Shown here in pieces: positions 10,676 through 21,239 of a stretch of 64,000 nt of DNA (position 1 is the stretch's first letter; every line of letters starts with the position of its first letter). The stretch lies in NCBI GenBank assembly GCA_963580285.1, contig OY757010.1:151982714-152046713 (forward strand). Direction: 5' to 3'. The notes under the pieces were generated by a model. It ran no database searches. It had not been told where the DNA came from and saw only the letters and a list, made by a program, of their open reading frames with translations. The DNA is from Lucinisca nassula. Its lineage: Eukaryota; Mollusca; Bivalvia; Lucinida; Lucinidae. The position numbers and the translations under genes were made by a program.

Positions 10676-10908
10676 TTTGTTTGTTTTATTTCAGGTCTAA
10701 CGTCCCCATCAACACTGTAAAGGTCATTTTGGAGACGTTGCTTCCAATTTTGTGGGGCTTTTACCCGACATTGAGATGAAATGACATCTCAAGCCCTGTC
10801 GCCCAAGGAAATCAATAGGGTTTATAAGCATGGACTCGCACCGCTTTGCTAGGGCAGGCTTAGATCCTCTAAGCTGTTTACCAGTACTCGTGTGCGGGTT
10901 GGTCGGTA
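10676..10908 (+). mobile_element. R repeat
   Basis: Near-complete copy from TTTATTTCAGGTCTAACGTCC to CTCGTGTGCGGGTTGG. Confidence 0.88.
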
Positions 10909-10929
10909 CGTATGGGGTGCCGTATTACT

Positions 10930-11625
10930 ATTTAATACAACTTCGAGATATCAAAACATTTTATTATAGATATCTATATTCAAATTATAGATATCTATAA
11001 ATCAAATTATAGATATCTATAATTAACATTATTGATATCTATAATTATCGGTATTTTTGATATCATAAAATGTAATCAATGATATGTAATATATATTTCT
11101 TGATATCTATAAATTTGTTGCCGGCCTCGGTGGCTCAGTCGGATGCGCGTCTGACTGGTGATCAGGAGGACGCGGGTTCGACTCCCGCCGGGGTCGGCAA
11201 CATTCTTTCGTGGAGATTGATCATGAAATCTTTTCTGCGGTCATTCTCTCCCTTCCGCTGATTCAAGAAGGGCAGTTGTCAGTTTCTGGCGAAAGAATGT
11301 GCACTGAACTGGTTAACCGCTTACGTATAATCCTGCCCAGGAAAGTGTGGATAGGTAAACTGACCGGCTCAAAAATGACCTAAATAGCGATGACTGGGCC
11401 GTTAAACTCCAAAACAAACAAACAAACTATAAATTTGTTTTATGATATCCATTATTCCGTCGCATATATAGATATCTAAAACCAAATTATAGATATCTGT
11501 AATTATAATTAATGATATCTATATTATTTTCAGTTTATAGATATATAAAATGTAAAGAATTATTGATATCTAAAATAAATTGTATAATAAAAATTGCTAT
11601 CTCATATGCCATCCGATTTATTGAT
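10930..11625. repeat. AT-rich array of TAGATATCTA palindromes, split by a SINE
   Basis: The palindrome TATAGATATCTATAA and its variants recur irregularly in 10960-11106 and again in 11440-11600. The SINE at 11120-11426 interrupts it. EcoRV-type GATATC cores occur about every 15-45 bp. Confidence 0.8.
11120..11426 (+). mobile_element. tRNA-derived SINE (family 1), 13-bp TSD
   Basis: Near-identical to 1423-1733, with box A GGCTCAGTCGG and box B GGTTCGACTCC. The TSD CTATAAATTTGTT is at 11107-11119 and 11427-11439. The close match to the first copy suggests recent activity. Confidence 0.93.
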
Positions 11626-11639
11626 GTCAATAATTAGAT

Positions 11640-11893
11640 TTGTTTGTATGAGTTGAGGTTTTACACCCCCTCAACACTTTTTAGGTAATGTTTGAGACAC
11701 TGCTTCCAATTTTATGGGACTTTTACTCGCCATTGACTACGCATTGAGATGAAATGACTTCTCAAGCCCTGCATGCCAAACCAAACCAAAAGGGTTTATA
11801 TGCAGGGACGGTCCGACTGGCCCCAATTTTCCTCGGCAGGCTTAGTCCCTCTCATTGATTTACCGGTACTCGTGTGCGGTCGGTTTCACCCCT
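11640..11893 (+). mobile_element. R repeat
   Basis: Diverged copy (GAGGTTTTACACCCCCTC at the start), with an extra internal CATTGACTACG insertion. Confidence 0.82.
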
Positions 11894-12083
11894 GCGAGGA
11901 AACATGAGGTAGTCCAATCTATTTCTCCGAACCACATTTGGCGGGGGTCGCTAAATAATTAGAACTAGGGTGTCTAAAATAGACTGTGGTACATTTTTGT
12001 AAATGATAGGCCCTTTTTTAGAGCTCTTGGTGAGTTCTGCTGTTTGTTTCATTTGTCATTCATTGAAACATTCATTTACTGCC

Positions 12084-12386
12084 CCCGCCCATCGGGGCTT
12101 GAAGAAATAGATGGGCTCCATGATGCTTCCACGTAGAGCTGAATCCTACCACGCACGAGTACTGGTAAACCGCTTAGAGGATCTAAGCCTGTCCAAGCAA
12201 AGCGGGTTGAGTCGACTGTCCATGCTTATAAATCCTATTGGTTTAATTGGGTGACAGGGCTTGAGATGTCATTTCATCTCAATGGCGGATAAACATCCCA
12301 CAAAATTGGAAGCAACGTCTCCAAAATGAACTATGCAGTGTTGATGGGGACGTTAAACCTCAAATCAAACAAACAAACATTCATAT
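12084..12386 (-). mobile_element. R repeat, full length
   Basis: Runs from GCCCATCGGGGCTTGAAGAA to GGGACGTTAAACCTCAAATC and (CAAA)n. It is one of the cleanest copies and fixes the family's polarity and tail. Confidence 0.9.
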
Positions 12387-12562
12387 AGCCTTTGGGTCTT
12401 ATGGCTTCAGGTATGCACCTTACAGTCAATAACTATGATCACATCGCATAGTGGGGTCGGGAGATGGCACTCTGAATTTTGCCTGCTACACAAGCTGGGC
12501 CTCGGCATCTAATGGCGACCAAAATATACCAAGACTGACAATGTACCCCCAGAAATCATCAT

Positions 12563-12877
12563 TATGAAAACACGCCTATAAAAATACACTGTAAACTTTA
12601 CCACCAAAAAATGCAAATTTTCAGACGAAAAATGTGATATTTTTCTAATTTCTGCATGCTCAAAAACATAGATTGTGGGTACTCGTTAGAACCGAGGCTG
12701 CTCAAAAAGATAGATTGTGGGTACTCGTTAAAACCGCCCCGCCTTCTAACGAGTAACCACAATCTATGTTTTTGAGCAGAAATAAGAAAAATAATGTATA
12801 CCCCTGCAAACCCCAGTTTTACTATATAAAAGTGGGGTACAAGGGGTCAAAATTATATATAGGCATGTTTTCGTGAT
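12563..12877 (-). mobile_element. MITE family A with duplicated hairpin arm
   Basis: Inverted relative to the copy at 16851. Terminal repeats are TTATGAAAACACGCCTATA and TAGGCATGTTTTCGTGAT. The hairpin arm GATTGTGGGTACTCGTTA appears twice on the left (12669 and 12713) against one right arm, so a ~45-bp internal duplication broke the symmetry. Confidence 0.88.
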
Positions 12878-13486
12878 AAATCTCAAGTAACTGGCTAAAT
12901 GGCCGTGACCTAAAAATCTTTTTCTCTAAAACCCAAAGAAACACTTAAAAATGAAAATCTAAATCATAATAACATTCCCAGCCCATGTAAAAAAGGAAAA
13001 TTCAGAGTACGCCACGCCCCACATTTTGCCTTACACCCCACCTCACGCACTCTGTTCAAATTTGGCCAGACCATAATTTATAAACGTTTCAGGGATACAG
13101 TTTCTATTTATAAATATATTTCAAATTATGGATTACGGATATTCGTGAGATTTGACTGGATTCGCAGAATTCAAGTCACAATGATTGGAATACTGCACGA
13201 ACGTTAGAAATCAGTTTAGGATAGATTTTAAATGACAATTTCTCCACTATCACTTGGTGTATTTTCATAATCTTTATATCATTGAAATTTTTATCAAACT
13301 TAGTTAAAATTTATTTGTTCCAGTGATATTTTTTTTCATAAACTGAAAAAAGATTTTTAGCCATACATTACTTATATGGATTCGCCTTTTTATCAAGCAG
13401 CTCGAAATGGCCCTTTTTCTTAGAAAACCGCCAACAAGACCCTTTAAAATTAAGAACGATATGCCACGTATAATGTTCAAAATTCA
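12878..13486. other. No gene recognised
   Basis: AT-rich, no supported coding frame. Confidence 0.4.
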
Positions 13487-13720
13487 AATCAAATCAGCTT
13501 TATTTTTTCTCAGAATACATGCAGCATTAAATGAAAATTGTCAAAATACAAATACCGCATGGCGAAGCATATAAGTAAAACAAGGATTTGCCTTCCAAAA
13601 AGATGGTTTATAGTATAGTCAATCTGTTTGTACAGATTAAATATTCTGTTTGTACAGAATAAAGAGGTTGTACAGGATAAAGGCTTAGAAGTAGGGGGAA
13701 ATGACAGTAAGTGTTTAGCC
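13487..13720 (-). mobile_element. Possible LINE 3' end
   Basis: Read on the minus strand it ends in AATAAAGCTGATTTGATTTG, a polyadenylation signal plus GATTT repeat like the tail at 7030-7128. No coding remnant was seen upstream, so this is tentative. Confidence 0.35.
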
Positions 13721-13995
13721 TACCAAGGGAGAAAAAGCTGAAAAACCTCCAATAAAATAAGTACTATATAGTTTTGTCCCTTATATTTGGATGAGTTCCG
13801 TACCAAAATTAATAGGACACATTGAAGAAAAGCTCAACCACACAAGGTACTAAAAATCTGTGATACCTTTTCAAGAAACTTGAATACCAAAAACTTATAT
13901 AAATTGGCCAATAAATAAAGAGGATGAGTCGCTTCAAACAAATCACTCTAAATAAAAATTTCACTTTCCAGGAAGGCTACCATAACAGCTTCCTT

Positions 13996-14336
13996 CCCAG
14001 CAGGCTCATGACGTAATTATGACGTCACATTAACGTCGGTACAAAGTCATGACGATTATGCAACGTCAAATCAACGTCGGTGCAACGTCGTGACGTTGCA
14101 CTGACGTTGATTTGACGTCGGTCTAGCGACTTTTGCCTGCTTGGCCCAGCAGGCACATGACGTAATTGTGACGTCACATCAACGTCGAAACTACGTCATG
14201 ACATTTATGCAACGTCAAATCGACGTCGGTGCAACGTCATGACGTTGCACCGACGTTGATTTGACGTCGCTATGCAACGTCATGACGTTGCACCGACGTT
14301 GATTTGACGTTGCCATAGCGACGTGTGCCTGCTGGG
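13996..14336. mobile_element. TIR element dimer rich in TGACGTCA-like sites
   Basis: Two head-to-tail units (13996-14144 and 14145-14336), each beginning CCCAGCAGGC and ending GCCTGCT(G/T)GG. The interior is repeats of CAACGTC, GACGTTG and TGACGTCAC, largely self-complementary. A third, single unit is at 60154-60262. It is non-autonomous; the superfamily is not determined. Confidence 0.8.
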
Positions 14337-15154
14337 TGCACTCATGATTTTTTCCAGTTTAATGATGTTTACAAAAATAAATTTCCATTGCCTGGTGTTA
14401 TACAGAATGTTTTTGCAGTGCATGCAGTGTTATGAATAAGGGAGATATTTGAAGAAACATTAATATAACTGTGAATTGCTGGATATCTTTTGCTATCAAT
14501 TTAAGCTTGGTGTTCAATGGCCATAAATTTTTCACAGTCAATAAAAGTTGATCTCAGTGCCACATTTCTCAGGCCATAAATGGTCACTTATTAACGTCTG
14601 TATGTAGATGTTCCTTGTAAAAGAGTTTCGTATTGGTTCGACCAATTGTTACAGATCATTTTATCTCTCCGTGAGTGATGTTTGCTAATAAAGAGGAGGC
14701 ATGTAACTAACACGGTTTTAATTGAATAGCAGGTCTTGAAGAATTTCATTGGTTGAACTGAATATTTTACTTAATTTTCTCAAACTCAATTTTACTAAAA
14801 TCTATCAAAAACGCAAATTCAGTAAGAATCCACATTGTTTTTTGGTTCCGAGTAGAGACTATATAGGGAGGTCACTCCTGTTATTCAGGAGGAAATGCAG
14901 CCTCTTCTTAAGAATAGGTCGAATATATGTACGAATCCGGTACGAATAAAATGAATTTGTGACTACTCGACAATTCGTGGGGTTTTCTCAGATGGTTCTT
15001 AATTGCTTGGTACCTGCTAAAACTTTTGGAAAGAAAGATACATCAAATTTAATTATCTGCACCAAAATTAATTGGACATACTGAACAAAAGCTTCATTTT
15101 AACAGACACCACATAAGATACTAAAATCATCCATACATTATTCAAGCCTAGTCC

Positions 15155-15634
15155 GGCCCCCGCCCATCGGGGCTTGAAGAAATATATAGGCTGCATGAGT
15201 GAGTGAGTGTTTCAGTTTTACGTCCCACCAACAGCTAAGGTCATACGGAGACGGGACCTCGGTTTAAAGACTCATCCGAAAGTCTGGAGAAGCCCGGGAT
15301 CGAACCTGCGACCCCTGGTTTACAAGGCGAGTAGCGTAACCACTCGACCACGGAGGCTTCTAAATAGGCTGCATGATGCTTCCACGCAGAGCTGCAATCG
15401 ACCCGCACACGAGTACTGGTAGACCGCTTAGAGGATCTGGGCCTGCCCAGGCAAAGCGGTAGAAGTCGGCCCGTCCATGCTTACAAACCCTATTGGTTTC
15501 ATTGGGCAACAGGGCATGAGATGTCGTTTCGTCTCAATGTCGGGTAAAAATCCCACAAAATTGGAAGCAACGTCTCCAAAATGACATTTACAGTGTTGAC
15601 GGGGACGTTAAACTTCAAATCAAACAAACAAATC
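15155..15634 (-). mobile_element. R repeat, split by a SINE
   Basis: 15155-15198 and 15364-15634 together make one R copy. The interruption is the SINE at 15199-15363. Confidence 0.9.
15199..15363 (-). mobile_element. tRNA-derived SINE (family 2) nested in R, 13-bp TSD
   Basis: On the minus strand a tRNA-like head (GCCTCCGTGGTCGAGTGGTT, box B GGTTCGATCCC) is followed by a body ending GGTGGGACGTAAAACTGAAA and a (CACT)n tail. The TSD ATAGGCTGCATGA is at 15186-15198 and 15364-15376. Further copies are at 17756-17912 and 49145-49300. Confidence 0.94.
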
Positions 15635-16334
15635 AAGCCTAGTCTTTAAGGAACCTAAATTTCAAAAATTATATAATTTGGCCAATAAATAAAAGCCCTA
15701 CCTACCCATTTCTCGGGATCAATATGCAATTTCAATTCTTATTTGCATTTTTCGGTAGATTTTAGTAAAATTGAATTTGAGAGAATTAAGTAAAAATATG
15801 CATTCCAGTCAATGAAAGCCCTTCATTCCAGTTTTTCATTTATAAACCTGTTCGTTAAATGACCCTTGTTTGTCATTGAAACATTACTCATGGACAGATT
15901 AGAACACTGGTAATAATTATCCTCTTTTAAAAAGATCAGCTGCAAACACACCAGAGTCAATCAATGGCCTGAGAACTGCGGTGGTACCAGTAACCTTGAT
16001 TTGATTGACTGTGAAACGTTTATGGCCATTTAACATCATGCTTAAATTGATAGCAAAACATGTCCAACCACTTACAGTTAAAATTTTATATTTCTTCAAA
16101 TTTCTCTCTTTACCCTGCCAAAAAATAAATAGTTAAATTGTCAATGAAGATGCACTTTTTGAAAAATTAATTAAAATAATTAAATTGACAACCCATGATG
16201 TAATCTGTCCTTTAGTAACGTAAGTAACATTTAACTGAAGGCGACCTGGGTCCATTTGTTCAAAGCATCGATAGATAAACGAGCTCGTCAGTGGTCAAAC
16301 TGTAAACCCATTAAATGCCAATCACGATAATTGT

Positions 16335-16548
16335 CGTCTGCTCTTGTCGTCTGCTGGTTAATTTCAAAGTAATTGTTGCAAACAGTGTGGACCCAGATCA
16401 GACTGCTCCTCTGGGAGCAGTCTGATCAGGGTCCACACTGTTTGCCTGTGTGCAAGACTTATGTTTGAAAAGTTTGCATATCTGCTTTTGTCGTCTGCTG
16501 GTTACTTTAAAAGTAATTGTTGCAAACAGTGTGGACCCACATTGTTAG
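16335..16548. mobile_element. Hairpin element C with partial tandem duplication
   Basis: A ~70-bp near-perfect hairpin (16376-16446) has arms starting GCAAACAGTGTGGACCCAGA. The flanking CGTCTGCTGGTTA plus first half-arm is repeated at 16490-16548 without its partner arm. Confidence 0.85.
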
Positions 16549-16740
16549 ACTTATGTTTGAAAAGCCTGTATAACTATGCAGCAGACGACATTAAGAGACG
16601 ACATTTTATATGGTTTGGTGGCATCTTAAGGCTTAACTGTTCTAGGAAGTACAAAAACTAATACTCTGGTATCTTTGTTGGAAAAAATGTGAGTACATTG
16701 CTGAGGCAAGAGTACCTTATGCTGGGGCAAAAGCTACTCA

Positions 16741-16790
16741 TTATTATTAATATTATTATTTATTTATTTATTTATTTATTTTTTTTGTTG
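16741..16790. repeat. (ATT)n/(ATTT)n microsatellite
   Basis: Simple repeat followed by a G-rich run (~16795-16815). Confidence 0.9.
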
Positions 16791-16850
16791 CGGAGTGGGG
16801 GGTTGGGGGGGGGAATGTTTTCACGATACATTAACGACATCGTTAGTGTT

Positions 16851-17129
16851 CATCACGAAAACACGCCTTTATAATTTTGACCCCATTGAACCCCACTTTT
16901 ATACAGTAAAACTGGGGTTTACAGGGGTAAACCTTATTTTTGCTATTTCTGCTCTAAAATATAGTTTGTGGGTACACGTTAGAACCGCCTCGATGAGGCG
17001 GTTCTAACGTGTACACCCAATCTATATTTTGAGCAGAAATTAGAAAAATATCGCAATTTTTCATCTGAAAGTTTTAATTTTTTGGCGGTAAAGTTTACAA
17101 TGTATTTGTATAGGCGTCTTTAAGTAATG
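16851..17129 (+). mobile_element. MITE family A
   Basis: Begins CATCACGAAAACACGCC. It has the AAACTGGGGTTTACAGGGGT block and a hairpin (16967-17026) on TACACGTTAGAACCGCCTCG. The right end TATAGGCGTCTTTAAGTAAT is mutated relative to the terminal repeat. Confidence 0.9.
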
Positions 17130-17574
17130 GAACAACTTAACCCAGAACATGAGCACTATGAATATGAAGGTCATCTGCTTTATTTGTGACTGACGCACTA
17201 ATAATTAAGGAAGCAGATGTAGATTCTAGATACGCGCATTACAGAACTAGTGAAGTAGGGTAATTTTCATTAGCAAGTCTGATGGCAATCGCAGCAAAAG
17301 TGAAATTGATTTGAAAAAAAAGTCGTACATCCGATGCAATGTTACAGACACGTCATTTAAAGTGTTAAGGCGAACTGATAAACCTGACCTTATTAACAGC
17401 GCAGCTGATTCAACGTTGACTCAACGAGCAAACTGTTGGGAGACAACCTTTTTAAAAGGAAGCCCACTTTCTGACAGGAAAAGGAATCCGAAGAGACTCA
17501 CTTGGTGTCTTAACCTCTTAGTCCATATGGGCAGTGACAGGCACAAAAGGAGTCCTTGAGCAGGTTCCATAGAA
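17130..17574. other. No gene recognised
   Basis: Open frames on either strand here (for example 17311-17559 +) have no recognisable domain and are not called. Confidence 0.4.
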
Positions 17575-17755
17575 TAGATAAGGTGGGTATTTTGTGATAA
17601 TTGAAGGATAGTTTTCCTTATTTCTCCATATAAACCTATGTTGTGGATATTCATTAGAACCGCCTCGGCGAGGCGGTTCTAATGAATACCCACAACATAG
17701 GGTTTTATTGAGAACTGACAAAACCTATCCTTCAATTTTCACAAAATATGTCAGA
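17575..17755. mobile_element. Fold-back element carrying the shared hairpin module
   Basis: Outer arms TTTTGTGATAATTGAAGGAT and ATCCTTCAATTTTCACAAAA flank the hairpin 17640-17697 (ATTCATTAGAACCGCCTCGG). The outer arms differ from families A and B and from the Tigger-like MITE, although the hairpin is the same module. Confidence 0.85.
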
Positions 17756-17912
17756 AGCCTCCGTGGTGTAACGGTTACGCTACTCGCCTTGTACGAGTAA
17801 ACCAGGGATTGCAGGATCGACCCCGGGCTTTTCCAGACTTTCAGATGAGTCTTTAAACCGAGGTCCCGTCTCCGTATGACCTTAGCTGTTGGTGGGACGT
17901 AAAATTCATTCT
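17756..17912 (+). mobile_element. tRNA-derived SINE (family 2)
   Basis: Head GCCTCCGTGGTGTAACGGTT, box B-like GGATCGACCCC, body CCGAGGTCCCGTCTCCGTAT and end GGTGGGACGTAAAA. No TSD was identified. Confidence 0.85.
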
Positions 17913-18007
17913 AACACTCACTTCACAAAATATCAACCTATCTGTTGCTATGATAGTCTTGTTCGCTCAGTGAAGACTCAAATCAGCCTATGAACCCACT
18001 CGGTTGG

Positions 18008-18196
18008 AATCCTGCATGAATCAAAGCACTGAGAGTACTGGTGGGTCGATTGTCTCCGAGTGTAGGCTGGGAAAAGTCCTAGCCGGAGACAAAAACTGTT
18101 TCGTTTCACCCTTAAATTCCAGTTTTTAAACTAAGTGTCGTTCTTTGGCGTCTGATCTGGGTCGCCAAATTCAATACTTGATTCCAGCCCAGATTC
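18008..18196 (+). repeat. Interspersed repeat G, left part
   Basis: Shares AATCAAAGCACTGAGA, CTTAAATTCCAG and GGCGTCTGATCTGGG with 2767-3105. Its right end is interrupted by MITE B at 18197. Confidence 0.7.
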
Positions 18197-18460
18197 CATT
18201 ACGATAACACACCCGTGCGACAAAGTGCATTTTTCACATCTCCAAAATGGCTACTTTTCTGATGAAAACCCGTGATTTTTTTCTTTTGAAGTTTTGAATG
18301 CTCGTTAGAACCGCCTCTTGAGGCGGTTCTAACGAGTACCCATAACCTGTCTTGGAGAAAAAAAAAATAAGAAAAATAATGTATACGCACGTAACCCCCA
18401 CTTTTCTCTATATAAAGTGGGATGTAGGGGTGTTCATTTCACGGACTTGCTCACGTGATG
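18197..18460 (+). mobile_element. MITE family B
   Basis: Left end CATTACGATAACACACCCGT and right end TTCACGGACTTGCTCACGTG. It shares the AAGTGGGATGTAGGGGTG block and hairpin module (18293-18345) with family A but has different termini. Confidence 0.85.
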
Positions 18461-19754
18461 CTATAGATAACCCTTTTACGCATCAAAAAGAATAGCGAGG
18501 CTATTTTCTATAAATAACCGTTACCTGGTTTTCCGACAAGCCAGTGATAGTCACGTCGACCAGCATTGAATAGCTTACTGTGCCTTTTAGCTCACCTGTC
18601 ACGTAGTGACGAGGTGAGCTTTTGGGATCACTTTATGTCCGTCGTCCGTCGTGCGTGCGTGCGTAAACTTTTTCTTCAAACGACATCTCCTAAACCGGTG
18701 AATGGATTTTGATATAATTTCGCAGGAATGTTCCTTGGATGACCCTCTTTCAAAATTGCCTAAATCATTTCGCTCCTTTAAACATAATGGCCGCCAGAGC
18801 TAAAAATAGAAAAACCTTTAAATGACATCTCCTCCTAGGCAAATGGCCCGATTTGAAAATAATTTCACAGGAATGTTCCTTGAGTGACCCTCTTTCAAAA
18901 TTGCCTAAGTCGTTCTGCTCTGTTAAACAAAATGGACACCAGAGCTAAAAATAGAAAAACCTTCAAATTCCACAGCAATGAAAAAGGCCTGATTTGAAAA
19001 GAATTTCACAGGAATGTTCCTAGAGTAACCCTCTTTCATTGCCTAAATCGTTCTGCTCCGTTAAACAAAATGGCCACCAGAGATAAAAATAGAAAAACCT
19101 TTCAATGATTTTTCCTCCTAGGCAAATGGCCCAAGTTGAAAATAATTTCACAGGAATGTTCCGTGAGTGACCCTCTTTGTAACAATTGCCTAAATCTTTA
19201 CGCTCCCTTAAATAAAATGGCCATCAGAGCTAAAAATAGATAAACATTTAAATGACATCTCCTCCTAGGCAAATAGTCCGATTTGACAATAATGTCACAC
19301 GGGAATGTTCCCTGAGTGATCCTCTTTCAAAATTGCCAAAATCGTTCTGCTCCGTTAAACAAAATGGCAGCCAGAGCTAAAAATAGAAAACCTTTAAATG
19401 ACATATCCTAGGCAAATGGCCAGATTTGAAAAGAATTTCACAAGAATGTTCCTTGAGTGACCCTCTTACAAAATTGCCTAAATGGTTCCGCTTAGTTAAA
19501 CATAATGGCCATCAGAGCTAAAAATAGAAAAAACCTTTAAATGATATCTCCTCCTAGGCAAATTGCCCTATTTGAAAATAATTTCACAGGAATGTTCCTT
19601 GAGTGACCCTCTTTCAAAATTGCCTAAATCGTTCCACTCCGTTAAACAAAATGGCTGCATGAGCTAAAAATAGAAAAACCTTTAAATGACATTTCCTCCT
19701 AGGCAAATGGCCCAATTTGAAAATAATTTCCCAGGAATGTTCATTGAGTGACCC

Positions 19755-20062
19755 CGGCCCCCGCCAATCGGGGCTTGAAGAAATATATGGGCTGCATGAT
19801 GCTTCCACGCAGAGCTTAATCCGACCCGCACACGAGTACTGGTAAACCGCTTAGAGGATCTAAACCTGCCCAGGCAAAGCGGTGCGCACGAGTCGGACCG
19901 TCCATGCTTATAAACCCTATTGGTTTCATTGGGCGACAGGGCTTGAGATGTCATTTCATCTCAATGTCGGGTAAAAGTCCCACAGAATTGTAAGCAACGT
20001 CTCCAAAATGACCTTTACAGTGTTGACGGGGACGTTAAACCTCAAATCAAACAACCGAATCC
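19755..20062 (-). mobile_element. R repeat inside cassette 1, 11-bp TSD
   Basis: Full R copy flanked by TTGAGTGACCC at 19744-19754 and 20063-20073. This shows that R inserts with a target duplication and a (CAAA)-type 3' end, so it behaves as a SINE-like retroelement. Confidence 0.9.
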
Positions 20063-20227
20063 TTGAGTGACCCTCTTTCAAAATTGCCTAAACTATTCCG
20101 GTCTGTTAAACAAAATGGACACCAGAGCTAAAAATGGAAAAACATTCAAATTCCACTGCAATGAAAAATAGCCTCCAAAGATAAAAGGCTTTGGTCCACA
20201 TCGCCTTAAAGCAGTGAATCCTTCATT

Positions 20228-20229
<2 letters not shown>

Positions 20230-20260
<31 letters not shown>

Positions 20261-20479
20261 GTTTGGGTTTTACGACCCTTTCAAGATTATTTCACTCATA
20301 TCGAGCCGATCGTTAATCAGAGGTGGGCGAAAACCGGAGTACCCGGAGAAAAACCACCTGACCTTCCGTTGCAGAACTTGGCGTCTCACACGTGGCCCGA
20401 GCGAGGCTCGAACCTACGGCGGTGAGAGACCTAATGACTAAGAGTCAGCGCTCTTATCCACTAGGCCACGGAGGCCCGT
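20230..20479 (-). mobile_element. tRNA-derived SINE (family 3), full length, 15-bp TSD
   Basis: On the minus strand: head GGCCTCCGTGGCCTAGTGGA, box B GGTTCGAGCCTCG, body with GGTACTCCGGTTTTCGCCCA and a long poly(A) tail (the T-run at 20230-20259). The TSD TGAATCCTTCATTTC is at 20215-20229 and 20480-20494. Confidence 0.95.
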
Positions 20480-20641
20480 TGAATCCTTCATTTCCATTAG
20501 CTTTGAAACATCTTGGATTCAGGTGAGCGATTCCGGGCCATCATGGCCCTCTTGTTTAAGTTGATAAACAATCGACCAAAAATAGCGCACAGCAAAAAAA
20601 AAAAAAAAATGAAAAAAAAAAAAAAAAAAACTCTACCATAC

Positions 20642-21227
20642 ATTGCCGGCCCCAGCCCATCGGGGCTTGGAAAAATAATGTGGAATACATGAAGCTTCCA
20701 TGCAGAGCTGAAACCGACCGCACATGAGTACTTTGTTTTTTTGTTTGATCTGAGGTTTAACATCCCCGTCAACACTGTAAAGGTCATTTTGGAGACGTGG
20801 CTTCCAATTTTGTGGCACTTTTACCCGACCTTGAAATGAAATGACATCTCAAGCCCTGTCGCCAAATGAAACCAATAGGGTTTATAAGCATGGACGGACC
20901 GACGCGCAACCCTTTGCCTGGTCAGGCTTAGATCCTCTAAGCTGTTTACCAGTACTCATGTGTGGGTCGTTTCAGCTCTGTGTGGAAGCATCATGCAGCC
21001 CATATATTTCTTCAAGCCCCGATTGGCGGGGACCGACCGCACATGAGTACTGGTAAACCGCTCAGAAGGACTAAGCCCGCTGCATATAAACCCCATTGGT
21101 TTCATTGGGCAGCAGGGCTTGAGACGTCATTTCATCTCAATGTCGGGTAAAAGTCCCATAAAATTGGAAGCAACGTCTCCAAAATGACCTAAGGACGTTC
21201 TAACCTCAATTTTAACAAACAAACAAA
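20642..21227. mobile_element. Cluster of three R copies in -/+/- order
   Basis: 20642-20733 is a minus fragment (tRNA-distal end), 20734-21035 a near-complete plus copy and 21036-21227 a minus copy lacking its end. The junctions fall in the shared GACCGCACATGAGTACT sequence, so the cluster is fold-back prone. Confidence 0.85.
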
Positions 21228-21239
21228 ACCGTACATTGC

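Larger units (their letters stand above)
14440..16115. repeat. Imperfect large inverted repeat, arms ~400 bp
   Basis: 14440-14580 pairs with 15960-16115 (shared TTTGCTATCAATTTAAGC and AATGGCCATAAA). 14750-14830 pairs with 15720-15830 (shared TTTAGTAAAATTGAATTTGA). The centre holds an R repeat that itself contains a SINE. A direct copy of part of the interior (CCAAAATTAAT.GGACA) is at 13800-13920. Confidence 0.7.
18592..20556 (+). repeat. Satellite-bearing cassette 1 (~140-bp units)
   Basis: The left end is a hairpin, AGCTCACCT...AGGTGAGCT (18592-18623), followed by GTCCGTCGTCC and GTGCGTGC runs. Then come about nine diverged ~140-bp units with GGAATGTTCCTTGAGTGACC and GAGCTAAAAATAGAAAAACC. 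Unit phases fall near 18820, 18959, 19097, 19242, 19391, 19532 and 19680. The right end is CAGGTGAGCGATTC...CATGGCCCTCTTGTTT. Two SINE-like elements interrupt it. The same plan with different units is seen at 39836-45008. Confidence 0.82.

Noticed and set aside
18592..20240. CRISPR-like array
   Set aside because: Units are ~140 bp and diverged throughout, with no short identical repeats or unique spacers; the DNA is eukaryotic.
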